Shown: one piece after another, positions 7,655 through 15,116 of the stretch
Numbering within the stretch: the stretch's first letter is position 1
Layout of the letters: the number at the start of each line of letters is the position of its first letter
Assembly: GCF_001875325.1 (NCBI RefSeq)
Contig: NZ_MDDC01000003.1
Span: forward strand, 62,001 to 126,000
Source: Neomoorella thermoacetica
GTDB lineage: Bacteria > Bacillota > DSM-521 > Neomoorellales > Neomoorellaceae
Length of the DNA: 64,000 nt
Direction of reading: 5' to 3'
Position numbers and translations under genes: made by a program
The notes under the pieces: model-generated
The model's input: the letters and a program-made list of their open reading frames with translations, nothing else
What the model was told of the DNA's origin: nothing
The model's database searches: none

Positions 7655-10600
7655 ATGAGCGGCGCCATGCGGCCGATACCCTTTGAAAAGCTCCTGAACT
7701 GGATCCTGGAGGAGAACCGGAAGTTCCACAGCATTTTTGGCCTGCCGCGGGAAAAATTTTACCGGGCCCGGCCGGGTGTTTACCGGCAACTATTTGGGGA
7801 ATATTTGGAAAACGTCATCGGCCCTGCCGCCGGCCCCCATACCCAGCTGGCCCAGAATATCGTCGCGGCCTACCTGGCCGGCGGCAGGTTCTTCGAGTTA
7901 AAGACTGTCCAGGTACTCGACCGGCTGGACATCCCGAAGCCCTGTATCAATGCGGCGGATGAAGGCTACAACGTGGAGTGGTCAACCGAACTGGCCATTG
8001 AGGAAGCCTTTGAGGAGTATGTCAAGGCCTGGTTCTTGCTCCATGTTTTGCAAAAAGAATTATGGGGCACGGACAGGCGCGGCTTCATGTTCAATATGAG
8101 CGTCGGCTATGATTTAAAGGGGATCAAATCACCCAAAGTCGACCGGTTCATCGAGGGCCTGAAGGACGCCTCGGGTACGGCCATTTTCCAGGAGTGCCGG
8201 GCGGTTCTGCAGGCCGAGGTGGACCGTTTTACAGCAGTAGATGCAGAATTTATCGATGGCATCTCCCCCCACATCTGCAGTTCCGTCACCCTTTCAACCA
8301 TGCACGGCTGCCCGCCGGCGGAGATCGAAACCATCTGCCGTTACCTCCTGGCGGAGAAAGGGCTGCATACCTTTGTCAAGCTGAATCCCACCCTGCTGGG
8401 CTATGAGTTTGTTAAAGATACCCTGGCCGGCATGGGTTACAGCTATATCCAGTTAAAAGAGGAATCCTTCAGCCACGACCTGCAGTACGCCGGCGGTGTA
8501 GCCCTGATCGGGCGGCTGCAGGAATTCGCCCGGGAACAGGGACGGGGATTCGGCGTCAAGCTCTCCAACACATTGCCGGTGCAGGTAACCAGGGGCGAAC
8601 TCCCCGGGGAGGAGATGTACCTGTCAGGCCGGGCACTGTACGCCCTGACCATCAACCTGGCCGCCAGGCTGGCCCGGGAGTTTAACGGCCACCTGAGGAT
8701 CTCCTATGCCGGCGGTGGCGACGCCTTTAACATCTCCCGCATCTTCGCGACGGGGATCTGGCCCCTGACAGTGGCGACGACCCTTTTAAAGCCGGGGGGT
8801 TACCTGCGGTTGCAGCAAATAGCCGCAGAACTGGCAGCCCGGATGCCTGGCGCCGCCGGCGAGGTTATCGATGTGGCGCAACTGGCCGCCCTGGCGGCGG
8901 GCGCCACCCGGGACCCCGATTTCCGCAAGGAGAAGCGAGGGGTCCCCAGCCGCAAGCTCTCAAAGAAATTACCCTTGACGGACTGCTTCGTGGCGCCTTG
9001 TACCGTTGGCTGCCCCATCGGCCAGGACATCCCGGAGTACATCCGGCTGGTGGGCGAAAAGAGGTACCGCGAGGCCTACGAGCTTATTATCGAGAAAAAC
9101 CCGCTGCCCTTTATCACCGGCAGTATCTGTACCCAGCACTGTGCCGCTAAATGCACGCGCCTGGATTACGACGAACCGGTGCGCATCCGGGAAGTGAAGA
9201 AGGCGGCGGCCGTAAACGGTTTCCTGGCTGCCCGGCCCCGGGGCGGGCCGGCGCAAGGAAAGGGACCCGCCCGGGTGGCCGTAATCGGGGCGGGGCCGGC
9301 GGGCCTGGCAGCCGGTTACTTCCTGGCCAGGGCCGGCCTGGAGGTTACTATTTTTGATAAAAAGGAGAAACCGGGCGGTACTATAACCCATGTGATCCCC
9401 GATTTCCGTCTTTCTGAGGACGCCATTGCCAGGGACCTGGAACTGATTAAGGGAACGGGTGTCGAGTTTAAGCTGGGCGTCAGCCCCGACATCTCCGTGG
9501 CTGAGTTACAAAGGTCCGGATATAAATACGTCTTCCTGGCTCCCGGGGCGGGGGCGTCCAGGCCATTGGAGCTGAAAACCGGCGGCGAGGGGGTCATGGG
9601 CGCCGTGGAATTCCTGGCCGGGTTTAAAGAAGACAGGCAGGAGGTGCGCCTGGGTAAAAGGGTAGCCGTCGTCGGCGGCGGCAATACGGCCATGGATGCC
9701 GCCCGGGCGGCCCTGCGGGTCCCGGGCGTCGAAGAGGTCACTATTATCTACCGCCGCACCAGGGAGCATATGCCAGCGAGCAGGGAAGAACTCCAGGAGG
9801 CCCTGGCCGAGGGCGTAGTCCTCAAAGAGCTCCTCGCCCCTTACTCCTGGTCTGGAGGTGTCCTCCGTTGCCAGCAGGTGGAACTGGGGGCGCCGGATGC
9901 CTCGGGACGGCCGGGAGTCGTCGCTAAAGCAGGGGAGTTCGTGGATATTCCTGCCGACGCCGTTTTAGCGGCCACCGGCCAGGATGTGGATTACAGTCTC
10001 CTGGAGAAAAACGGCATCGCCGTCGACGAGGGGGGCAGGATTGTCGTTGACCCCGCCACCAACGAGACCAGTGTGGCCAATGTCTTTATCGGCGGTGACG
10101 CCCTGCGCGGACCGGCGACAATAGTTGAGGCCATTGCCGATGGCCGTAAAGCGGCCGGGGCGATTCTCACCCGGGAAGGCCTGGCGGCGCCTATTCCCGG
10201 CGCGGTGCCCTTTGACCGGGAACTGAGGCTCCGGGAGGTTAACCAGAAAAAAGGAAACCTGGCCGGGGCGGCAGGAGACCCGGGACTGGAGCCGCAACGC
10301 TGCCTGGAGTGCGGTTTTGTCTGTAATATCTGCACAGAGGTATGCCCCAACAGGGCCAACATTGCCATCCAAACACTTAATGGTGGCTTCCGGGATCAAA
10401 ACCAGATAGTGCATGTAGATGGTATCTGCAACGAATGCGGCAACTGCGCCACCTTCTGCCCTTATGACGGCGCACCCTACAGGGATAAATTAACCCTCTT
10501 CTGGACGGAAGAAGACTTTGCCGGCAGCCAGAACAACGGTTTCCTGCTGTTAGCGGGCGACGCGGAACCTGTCTTTAAAGTCCGCCTCAACGGCCGGGTG

Positions 10601-10705
10601 CAGGAGGTAAAATTCGACCCTGCCGGCAGGGCTGACGTGGACCTGGAGCAAGGGGTGGCAGGCCTTATACTGGCAGTATATAAGGAATACAGGTACCTGT
10701 TGTAG
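7655..10705 (+). CDS. ygfK: YgfK-like FAD/NAD(P)/Fe-S oxidoreductase (putative selenate reductase family)
   Basis: This 1016-residue multidomain oxidoreductase is of the YgfK type, which in other bacteria is clustered with molybdenum hydroxylases and purine catabolism. Residues 1-430 form a dihydroorotate dehydrogenase-like half (STMHGCPP, VKLNPTLLGY). Residues 444-520 hold a GltD-like Fe-S region with CFVAPCTVGCP and CTQHCAAKC. An FAD motif GAGPAGLAAG is near 545 and an NAD(P) motif VVGGGNTAMDAA near 671. The C-terminus has two ferredoxin-like clusters, CLECGFVCNICTEVCP (about 882) and CNECGNCATFCP (about 923). It follows nucleoside transporter genes and precedes carbamate kinase. I infer a role in purine breakdown electron transfer. 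The selenate label is historical, and the substrate is not proven. Confidence 0.9.
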   Translation: MSGAMRPIPFEKLLNWILEENRKFHSIFGLPREKFYRARPGVYRQLFGEYLENVIGPAAGPHTQLAQNIVAAYLAGGRFFELKTVQVLDRLDIPKPCINAADEGYNVEWSTELAIEEAFEEYVKAWFLLHVLQKELWGTDRRGFMFNMSVGYDLKGIKSPKVDRFIEGLKDASGTAIFQECRAVLQAEVDRFTAVDAEFIDGISPHICSSVTLSTMHGCPPAEIETICRYLLAEKGLHTFVKLNPTLLGYEFVKDTLAGMGYSYIQLKEESFSHDLQYAGGVALIGRLQEFAREQGRGFGVKLSNTLPVQVTRGELPGEEMYLSGRALYALTINLAARLAREFNGHLRISYAGGGDAFNISRIFATGIWPLTVATTLLKPGGYLRLQQIAAELAARMPGAAGEVIDVAQLAALAAGATRDPDFRKEKRGVPSRKLSKKLPLTDCFVAPCTVGCPIGQDIPEYIRLVGEKRYREAYELIIEKNPLPFITGSICTQHCAAKCTRLDYDEPVRIREVKKAAAVNGFLAARPRGGPAQGKGPARVAVIGAGPAGLAAGYFLARAGLEVTIFDKKEKPGGTITHVIPDFRLSEDAIARDLELIKGTGVEFKLGVSPDISVAELQRSGYKYVFLAPGAGASRPLELKTGGEGVMGAVEFLAGFKEDRQEVRLGKRVAVVGGGNTAMDAARAALRVPGVEEVTIIYRRTREHMPASREELQEALAEGVVLKELLAPYSWSGGVLRCQQVELGAPDASGRPGVVAKAGEFVDIPADAVLAATGQDVDYSLLEKNGIAVDEGGRIVVDPATNETSVANVFIGGDALRGPATIVEAIADGRKAAGAILTREGLAAPIPGAVPFDRELRLREVNQKKGNLAGAAGDPGLEPQRCLECGFVCNICTEVCPNRANIAIQTLNGGFRDQNQIVHVDGICNECGNCATFCPYDGAPYRDKLTLFWTEEDFAGSQNNGFLLLAGDAEPVFKVRLNGRVQEVKFDPAGRADVDLEQGVAGLILAVYKEYRYLL

Positions 10706-11040
10706 GATAGGACAAGAATCCGTGCCGCCCGGGCGACGCCAACCGCCGACCGGAATTGAAAATAGTTACTGCCAGGTTATCTGAAAGGGCGGTCCCGCAT
10801 GACCGGGGTACCGCCATTTAAGGGATTGAATGGCGGTACCTGCCTGCTTTGGGCGGCAAAGACTTTAACATGAAGCGGCGGCACAACAGGTCGGGGAAAC
10901 CAGGGCGACCGGTTCAGGGGTGGTCAAAGCGCCCCTGTTTTTAATTTTACTTAAAAATTTCTTGCTACCCGGCAGGAAAAATTAAATTTATATTGAATAA
11001 ATAGGTATAAAGTAAAGCGTGGTTACATGGAGGGATAGCA
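10706..11040 (+). other. 335-bp intergenic region with a perfect 12-bp inverted repeat
   Basis: No protein or RNA gene is seen. GGTACCGCCATT (10807-10818) pairs with 10829-10840 across a 10-nt loop. No T tract follows, so it is a weak terminator, processing hairpin or protein site. The last 100 bp is AT-rich and should contain the carbamate kinase promoter, but I could not pick a clear -35/-10 pair. Confidence 0.5.
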
Positions 11041-11985
11041 ATGCCCCGGACCGTAGTTATGGCCTTCGGCGGTAACGCCATTACCCGCCCTGGCGAAAAG
11101 GGGACCTTTGCCGAGCAGAAGGCCAATATCGCGGCCACCTGCCGGCAGCTGGTCGATCTCGTCCGCGAGGGGTATCGCCTGGTTTTGACCCACGGGAATG
11201 GTCCCCAGGTGGGTAATATGCTAATAAAAAACGAAATAGCCAAAGATATTGTCCCGGCCATGCCCCTGGACGTCCTGGTGTCCAACACCCAGGGATCCAT
11301 CGGTTACGCTATTCAACAGGCTCTGGGTTATGAACTGGCCTGCCGCGGGTTAAAGGTACCGGTGGCCTCCATAGTTACCCAGGTGGTGGTTGCCGCCGAC
11401 GACCCGGCCTTCCAGAACCCCACCAAGCCGGTGGGTCCCTTTTACAGCCAGGAAGAAGCCGCAAAATTGATGCAGGAACGGGGCTACAGGATGGTGGAAG
11501 ACAGCCACCGCGGCTGGCGACGGGTGGTCCCCTCGCCCAGACCGCTGGAGATAATCGAGCGGGAAGCCATCAAGGCCCTCATCCGGGCGGGCATTATCGT
11601 AGTAGCCGCCGGGGGCGGCGGCATCCCGGTGGTACGCCGGGACGACGGCAGCCTGGCCGGCGTCGAGGCTGTGATTGATAAGGACCGCGCGGCTACCATC
11701 CTGGCCAGCCAGGTAGAGGCCGAGGTCCTTTTCTTGCTCACGGACGTGGAGCGGGTCTGCCTGGACTACGGGCTGCCCACCCAGCGGGAGGTAGAAAGAT
11801 TGACTGTCAGCGAAGCCCGCCGCTACCTGGCCGAGGGCCAGTTCCCGCCCGGCAGTATGGGCCCCAAGGTAGAAGCAGCCGTGGCCTTTATCGAAGCTGG
11901 GGGCGAGAAAGCCATTATCGGTTCCCTGGCCCGGGCCGCCCAGGCAGTGGCCGGCCGCTCCGGGACGGAGGTTGTCGCCGGGTAA
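11041..11985 (+). CDS. arcC: carbamate kinase
   Basis: Carbamate kinase interconverts carbamoyl phosphate plus ADP with ATP, CO2 and ammonia, giving ATP by substrate-level phosphorylation at the end of fermentative ureide or arginine breakdown. At 314 residues it is full length. Family landmarks are the N-terminal FGGNAITRPGEKG, the LTHGNGPQVGN loop (about 57), SPRPLEI (about 166), the GGGGIPV segment (about 192) and GSMGPKVEAA near the C-terminus. The start follows GGAGGG. No ornithine carbamoyltransferase or arginine deiminase gene is near. Its position behind nucleoside uptake and ygfK points to purine-derived carbamoyl phosphate, which is inference. Confidence 0.94.
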   Translation: MPRTVVMAFGGNAITRPGEKGTFAEQKANIAATCRQLVDLVREGYRLVLTHGNGPQVGNMLIKNEIAKDIVPAMPLDVLVSNTQGSIGYAIQQALGYELACRGLKVPVASIVTQVVVAADDPAFQNPTKPVGPFYSQEEAAKLMQERGYRMVEDSHRGWRRVVPSPRPLEIIEREAIKALIRAGIIVVAAGGGGIPVVRRDDGSLAGVEAVIDKDRAATILASQVEAEVLFLLTDVERVCLDYGLPTQREVERLTVSEARRYLAEGQFPPGSMGPKVEAAVAFIEAGGEKAIIGSLARAAQAVAGRSGTEVVAG

Positions 11986-12158
11986 GGAGTACAGGTTAAA
12001 ATCGTGCAATAAGGCTGGCGGTGCTCCGGGAGGAATAAAACCATGCCTGATGGAGGGCGGGGTATAATATAGGCGGTGGCACCGGGTGAACGGTTTTACT
12101 GCCGGTTTGGTGGAGATAGAGTTCAGGAGGATATAACCCGGCCACGGGGGGGACCAGT

Positions 12159-12815
12159 GTGGATGCCTTTCAAATCATCGGCCCGGTAATGATCGGGCCC
12201 TCCAGTTCCCATACCGCCGGGGCGGTGCGTATCGGCCGCCTGGCCCGGGCCATCCTGGGTGAACAGCCCGTGCGGGCCGAGATCCTTCTCCACGGCTCCT
12301 TCGCCTGCACTGTCCGCGGCCACGGCACCGACCGGGCCCTGGTAGCCGGGCTCCTGGGTTTCGATGTTGCCGACGAAAGGGTCAGGGAAGCCCTGGAGCT
12401 GGCCCCACGGGAGGGGCTGGAGGTCACCTTCGGCGAGAAAGACCTGGGGGACGTCCACCCCAACTCTGTGCAGTTAAACCTGGAGGGCCGGGAAGGGAAA
12501 GTCCGGGTGGAGGCCTCCTCCCTGGGTGGAGCCCAGGTAGTAATTAAAAAGATTGATGCCTTTGAGGTGGAAATATACGGGGACCTGCCGACCCTGGTGG
12601 CAGCCTACCCCGACCGGCCGGGGGTAATAGCGGCGGTGGCCGCTTTGCTGGCCGGGGTGGGAGTAAATATTGCCGGCATGCGAGTTTCCCGCCGGGAAGC
12701 AGGTGAACAGGCCCTGATGGTCGTAGAAACCGACCAGGCAATTCCCCCGGGGCTGGTGCCGGCCATGCGGGCCCTACCAATGATGGAGCGGGTGATCCAG
12801 ATTGACCCGGTATAA
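12159..12815 (+). CDS. sdaAB: L-serine dehydratase, beta subunit
   Basis: This is the small subunit of the oxygen-sensitive [4Fe-4S] L-serine dehydratase that turns L-serine into pyruvate and ammonia. It has 218 residues. The N-terminal segment IIGPVMIGPSSSHTAGAVRI carries the conserved SSSHTAG substrate loop. Residues from about 148 form an ACT domain, a likely allosteric or assembly module. The start is GTG at 12159, preceded by GGGGGGA. It overlaps the alpha-subunit gene by 14 nt, which indicates coupled synthesis of equal amounts. The pyruvate formed could feed the ferredoxin-dependent oxidoreductase encoded at 33511-36477. Confidence 0.94.
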   Translation: MDAFQIIGPVMIGPSSSHTAGAVRIGRLARAILGEQPVRAEILLHGSFACTVRGHGTDRALVAGLLGFDVADERVREALELAPREGLEVTFGEKDLGDVHPNSVQLNLEGREGKVRVEASSLGGAQVVIKKIDAFEVEIYGDLPTLVAAYPDRPGVIAAVAALLAGVGVNIAGMRVSRREAGEQALMVVETDQAIPPGLVPAMRALPMMERVIQIDPV

Positions 12816-13722
12816 TTTCCAGAGCATGGCTGAACTCCTGCGGATAGCCGCGGATGAAGGGCTGACCCTGGCCGGGGTAGTCCTCCGCTACCAGGAAGAC
12901 CTGGAGGGTAAGAGCCGCGAAGAGGTTCGCCGGGCGATGGGTGAGAGGCTGGCGATCATGCGGGCGGCGGCCCGGAAGGGTTTACATGAAGACCTCAGTT
13001 CCCCCAGCGGCCTGGTAGGCGGGGGCGGTAAGCTCCTGGAGGAAAGGCGCCTGGCAGGGCAGAGCCTCTGCGCCACCACCACCGCCCGGGCCATTGCCCT
13101 GGCCATGGCCATAGCCGAGGTCAACGCATCCATGGGACGGGTGGTAGCCGCGCCGACGGCGGGCTCCTGCGGCATCCTGCCAGGGGTCCTGCTGGCCCTG
13201 GAAGCGGAAAAGGGCCTGGAGGAAGACCTGCTTATCGATGGTCTCTTTGCGGCCGCCGGTATCGGCATGGTGGCCGCCGGGCAGGCCTCCCTTTCGGGGG
13301 CCGCCCTGGGGTGCCAGGCCGAGATCGGGGTAGCCGCCGCCATGGCGGCGGCAGCGGCCGTAGAAATGACCGGAGGAGATGCGGTCCAGGCCGCCAACGC
13401 CGCCGGGGTCGCCCTGCAGGGCCTGATGGGCCTGGTCTGCGACCCCGTGGGCGGCCTGGTGGAGATCCCCTGCGTCATACGGAACGCCACGGGCGCGGCC
13501 CACGCCCTGGTGGCGGCCGACATTGCCCTGGCCGGCGTCCAGTGCTATATACCTTTTGATGAAATAGTCGCGGCCATGGTCCAGGTCGGCCGCGCCCTGC
13601 CGCCGGAATTGCGGGAGACGGGTGCCGGCGGGATAGCCGCCTGTCCCACCGCCAGGAAACTGGCCCGGCAAATGGGGATCAGGGACACCCATACCCATGG
13701 CGCGGCACCAGCAGAAGGATGA
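12802..13722 (+). CDS. sdaAA: L-serine dehydratase, alpha subunit (Fe-S)
   Basis: The catalytic subunit of the iron-sulfur L-serine dehydratase has 306 residues. Cysteines that may bind the [4Fe-4S] cluster are in [25 protein letters not shown] and CPTARK, all conserved positions in this family. The proposed start is TTG at 12802, inside the sdaAB reading frame. It gives the typical N-terminus [10 protein letters not shown], while an ATG at 12826 would remove it. The gene ends in ATGA, where the TGA overlaps the ATG of a gcvPB fragment. That end-to-start junction suggests the fragment was brought here by deletion or recombination. The product is cytoplasmic and should be sensitive to oxygen. 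Confidence 0.94.
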   Translation: MTRYNFQSMAELLRIAADEGLTLAGVVLRYQEDLEGKSREEVRRAMGERLAIMRAAARKGLHEDLSSPSGLVGGGGKLLEERRLAGQSLCATTTARAIALAMAIAEVNASMGRVVAAPTAGSCGILPGVLLALEAEKGLEEDLLIDGLFAAAGIGMVAAGQASLSGAALGCQAEIGVAAAMAAAAAVEMTGGDAVQAANAAGVALQGLMGLVCDPVGGLVEIPCVIRNATGAAHALVAADIALAGVQCYIPFDEIVAAMVQVGRALPPELRETGAGGIAACPTARKLARQMGIRDTHTHGAAPAEG

Positions 13723-13949
13723 AAATAACGCCGACCATCTACTTCCCCCTCATGGTCCACGAGGCCATGATGCTTGAACCGACGGAAACAGAGCCGAAGG
13801 AAACCCTGGACGCCTTCGGCGATGCCCTGATAGCTATCAACAAAGAAGCAATCGCCAATCCGGACCTAGCGCCCCATAACACCCCGGCACGGCGCCTGGA
13901 CGAGGAAGGTGCGGCCAGGAACCCGGTTTTACGCTGGCGGGGAAAGTAG
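13719..13949 (+). pseudogene. gcvPB: C-terminal remnant of glycine dehydrogenase subunit 2 (gcvPB)
   Basis: This 76-codon frame matches only the extreme C-terminus of the glycine cleavage P-protein subunit 2, which normally has about 480 residues. The recognisable parts are [41 protein letters not shown] and ARNPVLRW. The PLP-binding region is absent. The frame has no stop codon before its natural end, and its ATG overlaps the sdaAA stop, so it could still be translated as a peptide without enzymatic function. It marks the site of a lost glycine cleavage operon, supported by a lipoate ligase fragment about 0.9 kb downstream. Confidence 0.85.
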
Positions 13950-13964
13950 GCGAATACAAATACA

Positions 13965-13998
13965 AAGCCGGCAGGTCAGTGGCTGCCGGCTTCATTGT
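13965..13998 (+). terminator. rho-independent terminator after the gcvPB remnant
   Basis: AAGCCGGCAG (13965-13974) pairs with 13983-13992 over ten perfect base pairs with an 8-nt loop, followed by the T-rich TTCATTGTT. It probably was the original end of the gcv transcript and now ends the sda transcript. Confidence 0.85.
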
Positions 13999-14041
13999 TA
14001 CTTATTAGGAAAATCATAAACATAGGGAGTGTATATTAAGG

Positions 14042-14377
14042 CTAGAGTTGGACGGCATTTTTTAAAAGCTCCCGGGCAAAGCGGCTTTTTTTAAGCTCGC
14101 CGGGAGTGTACACAAAAAGGTCCAGCCCCACGGGAAATTTGCCAGGCAAATAATCCGGCACTCTCTCCCAGGGTTTTCTACTGTCATTTGTAACCAGGAT
14201 CAAGAGGTCGATGTCGCTATAAGGGGTGTAGTCCCCCCTGGACCATGAACCGCAGAGGTAAACAGACAGCACCTCCGGCCTTGACTTCAGCTTTGCCGCC
14301 AGGTCTTCCAGGGCATTTCTGACAGCATTCTCGTCAACGGAGATGACCCTTACAGAACTCAATAATTTCACCTGCAA
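14042..14377 (-). CDS. MNT-domain nucleotidyltransferase (HEPN/MNT module)
   Basis: This is a minimal nucleotidyltransferase of 111 residues, with the motif GSWSRGDYTPYSDIDLLI near residues 45-62 (GSx-type glycine-serine pair and SDIDL aspartates that bind metal). In HEPN/MNT toxin-antitoxin pairs this protein inactivates the HEPN RNase, in studied cases by adding AMP groups. It overlaps the end of the HEPN gene by 44 nt on the same strand. The start is uncertain: TTG at 14377 or GTG at 14371 are the only candidates that keep the full fold. The pair sits between two decayed genes, which fits mobile or addictive behaviour. Confidence 0.88.
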   Translation of the reverse strand: MQVKLLSSVRVISVDENAVRNALEDLAAKLKSRPEVLSVYLCGSWSRGDYTPYSDIDLLILVTNDSRKPWERVPDYLPGKFPVGLDLFVYTPGELKKSRFARELLKNAVQL

Positions 14378-14723
14378 TCTTTATGGCGGTATCGGCCTCC
14401 CCGGCAGTGTAAAAATCGGTTGGCGCCCCGGTTTCGAAGCCGTTCGGATAGCGGGCCGGAATATAATGCTTGTCGATGACCTTGGCTTTCTCAATCAAAT
14501 CTTCAGCCACGGCAATTTCCGCAGGCAGATTTGATAGTAAAACCGATACGGTATGCCCCCAGGCATCAAGATGCAGTTTTTGAAATAATGCCTTTACTGC
14601 TTTTTCTGCCGCCTGCTGGGCGGCAAAACAGGACCATTCAAAATCCCTGGCGTTAAACGAATTAATGGCGTGCCTTAAGTCTGCTTCTGCTTGCCGTATC
14701 CAGTCAGTACTTCTTTCTGGCAT
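14334..14723 (-). CDS. HEPN-domain protein (toxin-like partner)
   Basis: This 129-residue all-helical HEPN protein has the typical segments WIRQAEADLRHA, SCFAAQQAAEKAVKALF and HYIPARYPNGF. The longer frame from ATG at 14777 is unlikely. A TTGACA-17-TATCCT promoter (14768-14796) overlaps that ATG, so the transcript would begin downstream of it. I therefore choose ATG at 14723, which has ACAGGTG upstream. I do not see a clear Rx4-6H RNase motif in the usual place, so this may be one of the HEPN proteins without RNase activity or with a diverged active site. It overlaps the MNT gene, as is common for the pair. Confidence 0.87.
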   Translation of the reverse strand: MPERSTDWIRQAEADLRHAINSFNARDFEWSCFAAQQAAEKAVKALFQKLHLDAWGHTVSVLLSNLPAEIAVAEDLIEKAKVIDKHYIPARYPNGFETGAPTDFYTAGEADTAIKIAGEIIEFCKGHLR

Positions 14724-14767
14724 TTTCAACACCTGTAATATTCTTACATATTTTTCTATCTGTTTAC

Positions 14768-14796
14768 AGGATAGCATTGTGGGAGCAGTATGTCAA
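14768..14796 (-). promoter_or_regulatory. sigma-A promoter for the HEPN/MNT pair
   Basis: TTGACA (14791-14796), a 17-nt spacer and TATCCT (14768-14773) on the minus strand. Transcription should start near 14761, which gives a leader of about 38 nt and decides the HEPN start codon. Confidence 0.75.
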
Positions 14797-14877
14797 TATC
14801 GGGGTAAATATTTAAGATTAGTCCCCTCGGGAGGTTTTTAATGGGGATTATATTTCTTCGGATGTGGAGGTAGATCT

Positions 14878-15012
14878 ATGCCGGGTGATACCTGGCGGCT
14901 ATGAGATACCTGTTTGCCGTTCCCTGCACCAGCATGGCCGTGGACGAGGCCATCCTCCTGGAGCACCGGGAGGGCAAAAGGCGAAATACGCCGCCGGCTG
15001 GCTCAAGAGACG
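14878..15012 (+). pseudogene. 5' remnant of a lipoate-protein ligase / octanoyltransferase gene
   Basis: After a strong GGAGGT ribosome site, ATG at 14878 begins MPGDTWRL and stops at once at TGA. The +1 frame then continues with RYLFAVPCTSMAVDEAILLE followed by HREGK. TWRL plus SMAVDEAILL..REGK is the N-terminus of the LplA/LipM family (usually TWRLLxTG..NMAxDEAIL..H..G). About 45 of some 270 residues remain, with one frameshift. Lipoate ligase genes often follow gcvPB, and a gcvPB 3' remnant lies 0.9 kb upstream, so both look like ends of one lost operon. Confidence 0.72.
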
Positions 15013-15116
15013 GTGAAGTATACTGGATTCTCGCTGATACCGGGCAGGAAACATTATTTTTTTGCGGAATACATCTAGAATACGCCGGTGTAAAGCCTTC
15101 ACAAAGGGGTGAAAAG

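Noticed and set aside
12030-12090. TATAAT at 12063 as the sdaAB promoter, and the 9-codon frame next to it
   Set aside because: There is no acceptable -35 hexamer at the right distance, and the frame is too short to judge.
14901-15116. 72-codon N-terminal extension of the NifV-like enzyme
   Set aside because: The family N-terminus begins at ATG 15117 with its own ribosome site; the upstream frame crosses the lipoate ligase scar.
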